Shown: piece by piece, positions 17,617-26,628 of the stretch
Layout of the letters: each line of letters starts with the position of its first letter
Numbering within the stretch: position 1 is the stretch's first letter
Origin: Ramlibacter ginsenosidimutans
GTDB taxonomy: Bacteria; Pseudomonadota; Gammaproteobacteria; Burkholderiales; Burkholderiaceae_C
Reading direction: 5' to 3'
DNA length: 64,000 bases
Assembly: GCF_016654015.1 (NCBI RefSeq)
Contig: NZ_JAEPWM010000009.1
Location: forward strand, 62,001-126,000
Notes under the pieces: model-generated
Told to the model about the DNA's origin: nothing
Seen by the model: only the letters and a program-made list of their open reading frames with translations
The model's database searches: none
Program-made: the position numbers and the translations under genes

Positions 17617-18597
17617 CTACATCTTCGGAATCTTGGCGCGCTCGATCACCCCGCCCCAGCGCCTGGTCTCGGAGTCGAGCAGCGAGGCGAGCTGCTGCGG
17701 CGTGCTGGACTTCGCGTCCACGCCCAGGTCGGCCAGCTTCCTCTTCACCTCGGGGTTGGCGAGCGCCACCACGCATTCGTGGTTCAAGCGGGCGACGACG
17801 TCCTGGGGTGTCTTCGCCGGCGCCGCCAGCGCGTTCCACGAAGCGATGTAGAGGCCTTTCAGCGAGCCGCCCACCTCGCTGGCCGTAGGCACGCCGGGCA
17901 TCGTGGTGGAGCGCTTCTCGCCGAACGTGGCCAGGGCGCGCAGCGCCTTCGCCTGGATCTGCGAGAGGATGGGCGCCACGATCTCCACGGCGGCGTCGAC
18001 CTCGCCACCGCGCAGCGCCGTCACCACCTGTGGCGTGCCGTTGAAGGGCACGATCTGCACGTCGATCCCGGCCGTCGTCTTGAACAGTTCGGCCGCGAGG
18101 TTCTGCGTGCTGCCGGCCGCGATGGTCGCGACGTTCAGCTTGCCCGGCTTCGCCTTCGCTTCGGCGAGCAGGTCGCCCAGGCTCCTGAAGCGCGAGTTCT
18201 CCGGCACCACCACCGCGATGTCGAAGGTGCCCAGCAACGAGATGGGCGCGAAGTCCGTGCGCGCGTGGAAGGGCAACTTGTTGAACAGGCCTTCGCTCAC
18301 GGCGGTGCCGTTGGACATCAGGAAGAGCGTATAGCCGTCGGGTGGCGCTTGCAGCACCGTGCTGCCTGCCACGATGCCGCCGGCGCCGGGCTTGTTGTCG
18401 ATGACGACGGCCTGCCCCAGCTGCCTGGCCAGCTGGTCACCGACCGCGCGGACGGTGAGGTCGGCCACGCCGCCCGCGCCGAAGGGCACGACGATGCGCA
18501 CGGGCCTGGCAGGCCACTTCGACTGGGCGCGCGTCCAGGGCGCGGCAGCGGCGGCCAGCAGGGCGAGCGCCTGACGGCGGGAGAGTTTCAGGTTCAT
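17617..18597 (-). CDS. Bug/TctC-family periplasmic receptor
   Basis: 326 residues from the ATG ending at 18597 (MNLKLSRRQALALLAAAAAPWTRAQ, signal peptide). Longer in-frame starts would lie inside the neighbouring livF gene. Motifs: WPARPVRIVVPFGAGGVAD, VIDNKPGAGGIVAG and IVPFNGTPQ. The mid-domain motif departs from the common HVPYKG form, suggesting a different ligand from the receptors at 1691 and 3973. It is followed by the DUF1932 dehydrogenase. No TctAB genes are adjacent. Confidence 0.84.
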   Translation of the reverse strand: MNLKLSRRQALALLAAAAAPWTRAQSKWPARPVRIVVPFGAGGVADLTVRAVGDQLARQLGQAVVIDNKPGAGGIVAGSTVLQAPPDGYTLFLMSNGTAVSEGLFNKLPFHARTDFAPISLLGTFDIAVVVPENSRFRSLGDLLAEAKAKPGKLNVATIAAGSTQNLAAELFKTTAGIDVQIVPFNGTPQVVTALRGGEVDAAVEIVAPILSQIQAKALRALATFGEKRSTTMPGVPTASEVGGSLKGLYIASWNALAAPAKTPQDVVARLNHECVVALANPEVKRKLADLGVDAKSSTPQQLASLLDSETRRWGGVIERAKIPKM

Positions 18598-18610
18598 GGG
18601 GTGCGAGCGA

Positions 18611-19307
<697 letters not shown>

Positions 19308-19315
<8 letters not shown>

Positions 19316-20099
19316 GGGAGCGCCCCTCCAGCGGCAAGCCCTCGTTGATTTCGTCGCCGTGACCCAGGTACACGGTCTTCACCTCGGGGTTGGCCTCGAT
19401 CTCCGCCGGCGTTCCTTCGGTGAGCACGGTGCCGTTCACCAGCACCGTCATGCGGTTCGCGAAACTGAACACCAGGTCCATGTCGTGCTCGATCAGCAGC
19501 ACCGAGACATCCGCCGGCAGCGCGGCGACGGTCTCCAGCAGTTCTTCGCGCTCGCCCGCGGGCACACCGGCGACCGGCTCGTCGAGCAGCAGCACGCGCG
19601 GCTCGCAGGCGAGCGCGATCGCGATCTCCAGCAGCCGGCGCTTGCCGTACGCCAGGTGCTCGGTCCTCTGGTTCGCCACTTCGCCCAGGCGGAACTGCTC
19701 CAGCAGTTGCTGCGCACGCTCGGCGACGCCGGCATCCTGGCCCAGCTTGCGCCACCAGCGCGCGCCGAGTCCGCGCTGCTGCGAGACCACCAGCGCCAGC
19801 GTCTGCAGCGGCGTCATCGATGCGAACAGCTGGTTGATCTGGAAGGTGCGCACCAGCCCGCGGCGCACGCGCAGGTGCGGCGCGACCCGGCTGATGTCCT
19901 GGCCTTCCAGCATGATCGTGCCCGCAGTGGGTTCGAGCACGCCCGTGAGCAGGTTGATCAGCGTGGTCTTGCCGGCGCCGTTCGGGCCGATCAGCGCGTG
20001 GCGCGCGCCGCGCCGCAGCTCCAGCGTGACGTCGTTCGTCGCGGTGATACCACCGAACTTCTTCACCAGGCCCCGGCAGGAGAGGACGACGTCGTTCAT
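19308..20099 (-). CDS. livG: Branched-chain-type ABC transporter ATP-binding protein LivG
   Basis: 263 residues from the ATG ending at 20099, which overlaps the livM stop by 4 bp; the longer open frame belongs to other genes. Walker A GPNGAGKTT near residue 40, RTFQINQLF, signature region HLAYGKRRLLEIAIAL, Walker B VLLLDEPVAGV, then EHDMDLVFSFANRM. LivG-type (longer than LivF, with the LAYGKRR form of the signature). Part of the livKHMGF operon. Confidence 0.9.
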
Positions 20100-21076
20100 G
20101 CTTTGGTCCCCTTCACCCAGGTCCACGGCTTGAGCAGCCGCTCGCGGCCCACCAGCACCAGGACCACCAGGAACAGGCCGATCCAGAACATCCAGTACTG
20201 CGGCGTGATGTTGGACAGAACGCTCTGCACCACCTTGAAGATGATCGCCCCGAGGACGCCGCCATAAAGCCAGCCGATGCCGCCGATCACCACCATCAGC
20301 ATCACGTCGGCGGAGCGGTCGAAGGACAGCACCTCCATCGAGGCATAGCCCAGCGTCTGCGTGAAGGCCGCACCGGCCGCGCCGGCGATGCCGGCCGCCA
20401 GCGTGTAGATCGCGATCAGCCGCGCGTTGACGGGAATGCCGATCGCCATGGCGCGCAGGCGGTTGTCGCGGATCGCCTTGAGCGTGGCGCCGAAGGGCGA
20501 GTTCACGACCACGCGCGCGAGCAGGAAGAACAGCAGCAGCAGGGTCAGCGAGTAGTACGAGGCGACGATGCCGTCGAAGCCGAACTGGAAGCGGCCCAGC
20601 ACGGGCGCGATGGTCAGGCCCTGGATGCCGTCGGTGCCGCCCGTGAGCCACTCCAGCTTGTTCGCCAGCTCCGTCATGATCAGCGCGAGACCGAGGGTCA
20701 CCATCAGCCGCGTGAGGTCGGAGCCGCGCAGCACGGTGAGGCTGGCGAACAGCCCGAGCACGGCCGTCGCCGCGATCGCCACCAGCAGGCCCACGTGCGG
20801 GTCCGGGCTGACGTGCTGCGCGAACAGCGCGGCGACATAGGCGCCGAAGCCGAAGAACGCGGCGTGTCCCAGCGACACGATGCCGGCGAAGCCGAGCACC
20901 AGGTCCAGCGACAGCGCGAACAGCGCCCAGGTCGCGGTCTCGTTGATGATCGGGGCCTGCGACGGAATCAGCTTCGGCAGGGCGAACAGCACGATCCACA
21001 GGACCGGCTCCCACCACTTCATGCGGGCGGTGCGCAGCAGGCTCTCCCGCGCGATTGGCGAGGTTCCGGCGTTCAT
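20096..21076 (-). CDS. livM: Branched-chain-type ABC transporter permease LivM
   Basis: 326 residues from the ATG ending at 21076. About 9-10 hydrophobic segments with LivM signatures: LVLGFAGIVSLGHAAFFGFGAY near residue 58, GGTDGIQGL near 144, and FGATLKAIRDNRLRAMAIGIPV near 194, the coupling EAA-like loop. It overlaps livH upstream and livG downstream by 4 bp each, so stoichiometric expression is likely. Confidence 0.9.
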   Translation of the reverse strand: MNAGTSPIARESLLRTARMKWWEPVLWIVLFALPKLIPSQAPIINETATWALFALSLDLVLGFAGIVSLGHAAFFGFGAYVAALFAQHVSPDPHVGLLVAIAATAVLGLFASLTVLRGSDLTRLMVTLGLALIMTELANKLEWLTGGTDGIQGLTIAPVLGRFQFGFDGIVASYYSLTLLLLFFLLARVVVNSPFGATLKAIRDNRLRAMAIGIPVNARLIAIYTLAAGIAGAAGAAFTQTLGYASMEVLSFDRSADVMLMVVIGGIGWLYGGVLGAIIFKVVQSVLSNITPQYWMFWIGLFLVVLVLVGRERLLKPWTWVKGTKA

Positions 21077-21936
21077 GCCTTGCCTCCCTGCCGCACGAAC
21101 AGTCCGTTCGGCCGCCACAGCAGGATCACGATCATCAGCGTGTAGACGATGAACGCGCCCATCTTGGGAATGTAGTACTTGCCGGCGACGTCGGCGATGC
21201 CGAGCAGCAGCGCCGCGAGCAGCGGGCCGGTGATGGAGGACGTGCCGCCGACCGCCACCACGATCAGGAAATAGATCATGAACTTGAGCGGGAAGGTCGG
21301 GTCCAGTCCCAGCACTTCCGCGCCGAGCGCCCCGCCCAGTCCCGCCAGGCCGGAGCCGAAGGCAAACGTCGAGAGGAACACCACGTTGACGTTGATGCCC
21401 AGGCCGGCCGCCACGCGCTGGTCGTCGACGGATGCGCGCAGCCGGCTGCCGAAGCGCGTCTTCGCCAGGATGTACTGCAGGCCCACCGTGAGCGCGGCGC
21501 ACACGGCGATGATGAACAGGCGATAGTGGCCCATGCCCAGCGAGCCGATCTCGGTGCGGCCCTTGAGCCATGCGGGCAGTTGCATGATCTGCTGCGTCGA
21601 GCCGATGTAATAGTCCACCGCGGAGATGGCCATGAAGACCAGGCCGATGGAGAACAGCACCTGGTCCAGGTGCGGCTTGCGGTACAGCGGCCGGTACAGC
21701 GGGGGCTCGAGCACCGCGCCGAGCAGCGCCGCGCCCGCGAAGGCGATGGGCAGGCACACGAGGAAGGGCACGTCGAGCCGCTGCATCAGCAGCACGGTGA
21801 TGTAGCCCCCGGCCATGGCGAAGGCGCCGTGCGCGAGGTTGATGAAATTCATCAAGCCCATCGTCACGGCCAGTCCGACCGCCAGCACGAACAGCAGCAT
21901 GCCGTAGGCGATGCCGTCGAAGAGGATGGTGAGCAT
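21073..21936 (-). CDS. livH: Branched-chain-type ABC transporter permease LivH
   Basis: 287 residues from the ATG ending at 21936 (MLTILFDGIAYGMLLFVLAVGLAVTMGLMNFINLAHGAF). The earlier in-frame codons lie in the repeat-bearing gap and are not part of the family. Conserved LivH features: GLMNFINLAHGAFAM, RPLYRKPHLDQVLFSIGL, RFGSRLRASVDDQRVAAGLGI and VAVGGTSSITGPLLAALLLG. Forms the translocation pathway with LivM. Confidence 0.9.
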   Translation of the reverse strand: MLTILFDGIAYGMLLFVLAVGLAVTMGLMNFINLAHGAFAMAGGYITVLLMQRLDVPFLVCLPIAFAGAALLGAVLEPPLYRPLYRKPHLDQVLFSIGLVFMAISAVDYYIGSTQQIMQLPAWLKGRTEIGSLGMGHYRLFIIAVCAALTVGLQYILAKTRFGSRLRASVDDQRVAAGLGINVNVVFLSTFAFGSGLAGLGGALGAEVLGLDPTFPLKFMIYFLIVVAVGGTSSITGPLLAALLLGIADVAGKYYIPKMGAFIVYTLMIVILLWRPNGLFVRQGGKA

Positions 21937-22043
21937 GGTCTGGGAGGGGTTAGGGCCTAGGGGCCAGGTTCCAGGCAGGGAACCGGCTGTTCCCCTCATC
22001 CCTGGCCCCTAGCCCCTAGCCCCTGCGGCGCTTCTCGCGCCGC
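21937..22043. repeat. GC-rich palindromic repeat between livK and livH
   Basis: The segment around GGGCCTAGGGGCCAGG (about 21953-21968) is complementary to CCTGGCCCCTAGCCCC near 22002-22017, forming a long hairpin in the 107-bp gap between the receptor gene and the permease gene. Such hairpins often give more receptor than membrane protein from one transcript; that is inferred. Confidence 0.65.
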
Positions 22044-23216
22044 TTACTTCGTCTTGCCCGGGTCCTTGACGTCCTTGATGACGTCGAACTCGACGTTCCA
22101 CAGCTGGCCGTTCTTCTTCTCGACCTTGCGCAGGTAGATGTTCTGCACGATGTCGCGTGTCTGCGCGTCGATGTAGATCGGGCCGCGCGGGCTTTCGAAC
22201 AGGTCGCCCTTCATGGCGTTCACCAGCGCTTCGCCGCCGCCCTTGCCGCCGGACTTCTTGATGGCGTCGTAGATCAGGTGCGCGCCGTCATAGCCGCCCA
22301 CGGCCATGAAGTTGGGCCGCAGTCCCGGGTTGGCCTTCTCGAAGGCCGCGACGAACTTCTTGTTCATCGGCGAGTTGTGGTCGGTGGAGTAGTGGTGCGA
22401 AGTGACCACGCCCAGCGCCACGTCGCCCATCTGGTTGAGCTGGTCGTCGTCGGTGATGTCGCCCGTGCCGATCAGACGGATGCCGGCCTTGTCCATGCCG
22501 CGCTCGCCGAACTGCTTCATCAGCGCCGCGCCGGCGCCCGAGGGCGTGAACACGAACAGCGCGTCGGGCTTCTCGTCGCGCACCTTCTGCAGGAAGGGCG
22601 CGAAGTCGGGGTTCATCAGCGGCACGCGCAGCGAGTCGGTCACCTTGCCGCCGTTGAACTGGAAGCGCTCCTTGAAGAACTTCTCCGCGTCGATGCCCGG
22701 GCCGTAGTCGGACACCAGGGTGACGACGGTCTTGATGCCGTTCTTGGGCGCCCAGTCGGCCAAGGCCACCGAGGCCTGCGGCAGCGTGAAGCTGCTGCGC
22801 ACGATGAAGGGCGAGGCTTCCGTGATGCTGGAGGTGGCCGCGGCCATCACCACCAGCGGCGTCTTGGATTGCGTCGCGATCGGCGCCACGGCGAGCGCGG
22901 AGGGCGTGATGCCCATGCCGGCCAGCACGTTGACGTGGTCGTTCACCACCAGTTCCTGCGCGAGGCGCCGCGTATTCGCGGGCACGCTGGCGTCGTCCTT
23001 GACGATCAGCTGCACCTTCTTGCCGGCGACGGTGTCGCCGTTCTGCGCCATCCACAGCTTCACGCCGGCCTCGACCTGGCGGCCGGTGGTGGCCTGCTGG
23101 CCCGTCATCGGCAGGATCAGTCCGATCTTGAACACGTTGTCCTGGGCCAGGCTCAGGCCGCTGGCGCCGACGAGGGCCAGGGCGGCCGCGGTCTGGAGAA
23201 GGGTTCTCTTGTGCAT
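22044..23216 (-). CDS. Branched-chain-type ABC transporter substrate-binding protein LivK-like
   Basis: 390 residues from the ATG ending at 23216 (MHKRTLLQTAAALALVGASGLSLAQ, signal peptide to about 24); an upstream ATG extension has no signal-peptide logic. Two-lobed type I binding fold: VFKIGLILPMTGQQATTGRQVEAGV, AGMGITPSALAVAPIATQSKTPLVVM, VSDYGPGIDAEKFFKERF, FVFTPSGAGAALMKQFGERG. Members with similar sequence often bind aromatic acids in Burkholderiales. First gene of the livKHMGF transcript and adjacent to vanR-vanAB, which favours vanillate or a related aromatic as ligand; not provable from sequence. Confidence 0.85.
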   Translation of the reverse strand: MHKRTLLQTAAALALVGASGLSLAQDNVFKIGLILPMTGQQATTGRQVEAGVKLWMAQNGDTVAGKKVQLIVKDDASVPANTRRLAQELVVNDHVNVLAGMGITPSALAVAPIATQSKTPLVVMAAATSSITEASPFIVRSSFTLPQASVALADWAPKNGIKTVVTLVSDYGPGIDAEKFFKERFQFNGGKVTDSLRVPLMNPDFAPFLQKVRDEKPDALFVFTPSGAGAALMKQFGERGMDKAGIRLIGTGDITDDDQLNQMGDVALGVVTSHHYSTDHNSPMNKKFVAAFEKANPGLRPNFMAVGGYDGAHLIYDAIKKSGGKGGGEALVNAMKGDLFESPRGPIYIDAQTRDIVQNIYLRKVEKKNGQLWNVEFDVIKDVKDPGKTK

Positions 23217-23504
23217 GGCTTGGGATCTCCTTGGGTAATCAAATCGGGCAGGCGCGCGCGGCCCCCGCCCGTGCAACGTGCGGTGCGGATTCTGAACGGT
23301 GGGACGGTGCGTGCAAAACGACAGCTTCGTCTAGCAGTTATGAGCGATTGCGATAGCGTACTGCCTGTTATTCGCGGCGAAGAGTGCATTGGGGCAAAGG
23401 CAGTGGCCTGTCCCGTGCACGGGAGTATCCGGCATGGGGCGCAACCCCCGTCTCGGTAGTCAGCCTAGGTGCCGCGCAAGGGGTACCACCCCGGCCCCGC
23501 GCCA
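23217..23504. other. Gap with livK upstream region
   Basis: 288 bp between the livK start and the end of the vanR-like gene. It has lower GC in the middle (about 23310-23375). A livK promoter should lie here, but no clear consensus can be assigned. No gene is seen. Confidence 0.3.
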
Positions 23505-24263
23505 TCAGCGCTGCCGGATCAGCCGCACCCCGGGCATCCGGTCCAGGTGCTCGCCCTGCACCGCCTCGCGCAGGTTGCGCTGGGCGATGCGCGAGTGCTC
23601 GCGCATGATGCCCTCCGCCCGCGCCCCTTCGCGCCGCTCGATGGCGTCCAAGACCTGCCGGTGCTGGTCCTGCGCGACGATGAGCATGTCGCGCGCCCGC
23701 GGCGTGTTCGCCTGCACGACGACGAAGCCCGACGGCGAAGCAAAGGGCAGGTTCACCACGCGTTCGAGCTCCCGCGCCAGCACGGTGCTGCCCGCCATCT
23801 CGGCCAGCAGGTTGTGGAACCGCTGGTTGGCGGCGACGTAGCGGGTGAAGGACTCGTCGTCCAGCGCCGGCTGCTCCAGCACGCGGTCGATCTCTTCCAG
23901 GCAGGTGCGCGCTTCCGCGAGCACCACGCCGGCGACGCCGCGCTCGGCCGCCAGCCGCACGGCCAGGCCTTCGACCGTCCCGCGCAGTTCGATCGCATCG
24001 GACACGTCGCGCTCGGAGAAGGTCCGCACGGCATAGCCGCCATTCGGCAGCGCGTCGAGCAGGCCTTCCTGTTCCAGCCGCATCAGCGCGGCGCGGATCG
24101 GCGTGCGCGACACGCCCAGGCGCTCCACCAGGGTGAGCTCGGCGATGCGCGCGCCGCCCGCGAGCTCGCCGGCCAGGATCATCTCGCGCAGGCGCAACTG
24201 CGCCTTGACCGCCTGCGAGCCGCCCGCTTCGTCGGCAGCGGGAAGAGGCATTCGAGCGCTCAT
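23505..24263 (-). CDS. vanR: GntR/FCD-family regulator, VanR-like
   Basis: 252 residues from the ATG ending at 24263; the open frame runs 28 codons further upstream through an operator-like box, so the shorter start is preferred. Winged helix about 18-85: LRLREMILAGELAGGARIAELTLVERLGVSRTPIRAALMRLEQEGLL, then GYAVRTFSERDV. FCD domain about 95-235 with ANQRFHNLLAEMAGS and AQDQHRQVLDAIERRE carrying ligand His residues. It is divergent from vanAB and has two TGTATACA boxes in the shared gap. VanR-type repressors release DNA on binding vanillate; here the name rests on family plus neighbourhood. Confidence 0.85.
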   Translation of the reverse strand: MSARMPLPAADEAGGSQAVKAQLRLREMILAGELAGGARIAELTLVERLGVSRTPIRAALMRLEQEGLLDALPNGGYAVRTFSERDVSDAIELRGTVEGLAVRLAAERGVAGVVLAEARTCLEEIDRVLEQPALDDESFTRYVAANQRFHNLLAEMAGSTVLARELERVVNLPFASPSGFVVVQANTPRARDMLIVAQDQHRQVLDAIERREGARAEGIMREHSRIAQRNLREAVQGEHLDRMPGVRLIRQR

Positions 24264-24274
24264 GCTGAGGTTTC

Positions 24275-24282
24275 TGTATACA
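24275..24282. promoter_or_regulatory. Operator box O1 (TGTATACA) near vanR start
   Basis: Perfect 8-bp palindrome within the 11-mer CTGTATACATT, 12 bp upstream of the vanR start. The identical 11-mer recurs at 24375-24385, so a GntR-type dimer site for autoregulation is likely. Confidence 0.65.
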
Positions 24283-24375
24283 TTCGCGCAGCTTAGCGCA
24301 GGGCAGCCCAGAGCGTCAATGCGACCGCCTCCCTCTGTCGCGATCACAGCCGCGGCCGCCGATCGACCGGCTTGC

Positions 24376-24383
24376 TGTATACA
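24376..24383. promoter_or_regulatory. Operator box O2 (TGTATACA) upstream of vanA
   Basis: Second copy of CTGTATACATT, same orientation, centre 101 bp from O1 and about 60 bp before the vanA start. Its position near an expected vanA promoter fits repression of vanAB by VanR. Confidence 0.65.
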
Positions 24384-24442
24384 TTGCGTATTCCGTGTCG
24401 TATCATTCGCGGCACTCCCTGAACTCCTGCCGCACCTCCGCC

Positions 24443-25486
24443 ATGTTTCCCAAGAACGCCTGGTACGTCGCCTGCATGCCCGACGAGATCAACGACAAGC
24501 CGCTCGGCCGCACGATCTGCAACGAGAAGATCGCCTTCTACCGCGGCGAAGAGGGGCGCGTGGCGGCGGTCGAGGACTTCTGCCCGCACCGTGGCGCGCA
24601 GTTGTCGCTGGGCAGCGTGTGCGAAGGCAAGCTGGTGTGCGGCTATCACGGCCTGGTCATGGGCTGCGACGGCAAGACCGTTTCGATGCCCGGCCAGCGC
24701 GTGCAGGGCTTCCCGAAGATCCGCTCCTACCCGGTGATCGAGCGCTACGGCTTCGTCTGGGTGTGGCCCGGCGACGCCGCGCTCGCCGACCCCGCCAAGC
24801 TGCACCACCTGGAGTGGGCCGAGAGCCCGGAGTGGACCTATGCGGGCGGCCTGTACCACGTGGACTGCGACTACCGCCTGATGGTCGACAATCTGATGGA
24901 CCTCACGCACGAGACCTACGTGCACACCACGAGCATCGGGCAGAAGGAGATCGACGAGTCGCCGGTGAACACCAAGACCGAGGGCGACCACGTGATCACC
25001 AGCCGCTTCATGGAAAACGTGATGCCGCCGCCCTTCTGGAAGGCCAACCTGCGCGGCAACCACCTGGCCGACGACGTGCCCGTGGACCGCTGGCAGGTCT
25101 GCCACTTCTATCCGCCCAGCCACATCATGATCGAGGTGGGCGTGGCCCACGCCGGCCAGGGCGGCTACCACGCAGACCCGAAGGTGAAGGTGTCCAGCAT
25201 CGTGGTGGACTTCCTCACGCCGGAGACCGAGACCTCCATGTGGTACTTCTGGGGCATGGCGCGCAACTTCAACGTCAAGGACACCAACCTCACGGCGCAG
25301 ATCCGCGACGGCCAGGCCAAGGTGTTCGCCGAAGACACCGAGGTGCTGGAGGCACAGCAGCGCAACCTGCTCAAGTATCCCGAGCGCAAGCTGCTCATGC
25401 TCAACATCGACGCCGGCGGCGTGCAGTCGCGCCGCGTGATCGACCGGCTGGTCGCGGCGGAACGGCCGGAAAAGCTGGCAGCATAG
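24443..25486 (+). CDS. vanA: Vanillate O-demethylase oxygenase subunit
   Basis: 347 residues from the ATG at 24443 (MFPKNAWYVACMPDEI, the usual VanA start). Rieske [2Fe-2S] motif: CPHRG near residue 47 and CGYHG near 66. Mononuclear Fe site in DNLMDLTHETYVHTTSIG near 148-163. VanA takes electrons from VanB to remove the methyl group of vanillate, giving protocatechuate and formaldehyde. The protein is cytosolic. vanB follows after 4 bp. It feeds the pmd operon 10 kb away. Related demethylases for syringate or methoxybenzoates exist, so substrate is likely but not certain. Confidence 0.93.
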   Translation: MFPKNAWYVACMPDEINDKPLGRTICNEKIAFYRGEEGRVAAVEDFCPHRGAQLSLGSVCEGKLVCGYHGLVMGCDGKTVSMPGQRVQGFPKIRSYPVIERYGFVWVWPGDAALADPAKLHHLEWAESPEWTYAGGLYHVDCDYRLMVDNLMDLTHETYVHTTSIGQKEIDESPVNTKTEGDHVITSRFMENVMPPPFWKANLRGNHLADDVPVDRWQVCHFYPPSHIMIEVGVAHAGQGGYHADPKVKVSSIVVDFLTPETETSMWYFWGMARNFNVKDTNLTAQIRDGQAKVFAEDTEVLEAQQRNLLKYPERKLLMLNIDAGGVQSRRVIDRLVAAERPEKLAA

Positions 25487-25490
25487 AGGG

Positions 25491-26447
25491 ATGGCTCAAC
25501 TCACCGTCAAGGTCCTGCGCAAGAAGCAGGAAGCGCTGGACATCGCAAGCTTCGAGCTGGTGAAGCCGGACGGCTCCGCCCTCCCCGGCTTCAGCGCCGG
25601 CTCGCACATCGATGTCCAGGTTCCCGGCGGCCTCACCCGCCAGTACTCGCTGTGCAACGACGCGGCGGAGCAGCACCGCTACCGGATCGCGGTGCTGCGC
25701 GACCCGGTCTCGCGCGGCGGCTCCACGGGCATGCACGACGCGCTGAAGGAAGGCGACACGCTGCAGATCAGCGAGCCGCGCAACCACTTCCCGCTGGTGC
25801 ACGCCGAGCGCACGCTGCTGTTCGCCGGCGGCATCGGCGTCACGCCGCTGCTGTCCATGGCGCAGCGGCTGGCGCACATAGGCGCCGATTTCCGCATGCA
25901 CTACTGCACGCGGTCGGCCGAGCGCACGGCCTTCCGCGACGAGATCGCGGCTTCGGCGTATGCCGACCGCGTGGAGTTCCACCACGACGACGGCGACGCG
26001 GCGCAGAAGCTGCAGCTCGAACAGGTGATCGCCCAGCCGCACGCGGGCACGCACCTGTACGTGTGCGGTCCGACCGGCTTCATCGACTGGGTCGTGAAGA
26101 CGGCGGAGCGCCTGGGCTGGCCCAAGGACCACGTGCACCTGGAATACTTCGGCGCCGCGCCCCAGGACACGGCAGGCGACCGCGCCTTCCAGGTGAAGAT
26201 CGCCAGCAGCGGCGAGACCTACGAGGTCGCTGCGGACGAGACAGTGGTGCAGGCGCTGCAGAAGCACGGCATCGAGATCCTCACGTCCTGCGAGCAAGGC
26301 GTGTGCGGCACCTGCATCACGCGCGTGCTGCAAGGCGAATGCGACCACCGCGACCTGTACTTCACCGACGAGGAAAAGGCGCAGAACGACCAGTTCACCC
26401 CCTGCTGCTCGCGCTCGAAGTCGCCGGTGCTTGTTTTGGATCTTTAA
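25491..26447 (+). CDS. vanB: Vanillate O-demethylase reductase subunit
   Basis: 318 residues, class IA reductase: flavin-binding barrel with RQYSLCNDAAEQHRY near residue 46, NAD domain with LLFAGGIGVTPLLSMAQRL near 105-123 and LYVCGPTGFIDWV near 187. The C-terminal plant-type [2Fe-2S] domain has CEQGVCGTC at about 266-274 and the last ligand in FTPCC near 304. It passes electrons from NADH to the VanA Rieske centre. Starts 4 bp after vanA. Confidence 0.94.
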   Translation: MAQLTVKVLRKKQEALDIASFELVKPDGSALPGFSAGSHIDVQVPGGLTRQYSLCNDAAEQHRYRIAVLRDPVSRGGSTGMHDALKEGDTLQISEPRNHFPLVHAERTLLFAGGIGVTPLLSMAQRLAHIGADFRMHYCTRSAERTAFRDEIAASAYADRVEFHHDDGDAAQKLQLEQVIAQPHAGTHLYVCGPTGFIDWVVKTAERLGWPKDHVHLEYFGAAPQDTAGDRAFQVKIASSGETYEVAADETVVQALQKHGIEILTSCEQGVCGTCITRVLQGECDHRDLYFTDEEKAQNDQFTPCCSRSKSPVLVLDL

Positions 26448-26453
26448 AACCCA

Positions 26454-26559
26454 GCATCCGGACGCAGAGGGCGCAAAGGTTACGCAGAAGTCGCAAAAGG
26501 GAAACCTTTAAAGGTTTTTTCTGCGTCCTCTGCGAAACCTCTGCGTCCTCTGCGTCCGG
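26454..26559. repeat. Foldback repeat, GACGCAGAGG family (copy 3)
   Basis: About 106 bp after vanB: GCATCCGGACGCAGAGG, GCGCAAAGGTTACGCAG and GTCGCAAAAGG, a small dyad AAACCTTTAAAGGTTT, then CTGCGTCCTCTGCGAAACC and TCTGCGTCCTCTGCG. It could act as a 3' hairpin for the vanAB transcript. Confidence 0.85.
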
Positions 26560-26628
26560 TTGTTGGCTTTTGGAAATCCGCGCTTTCTCCCCCACTAGAA
26601 TTCACACGACACCCGAGAGAGACAAAGC

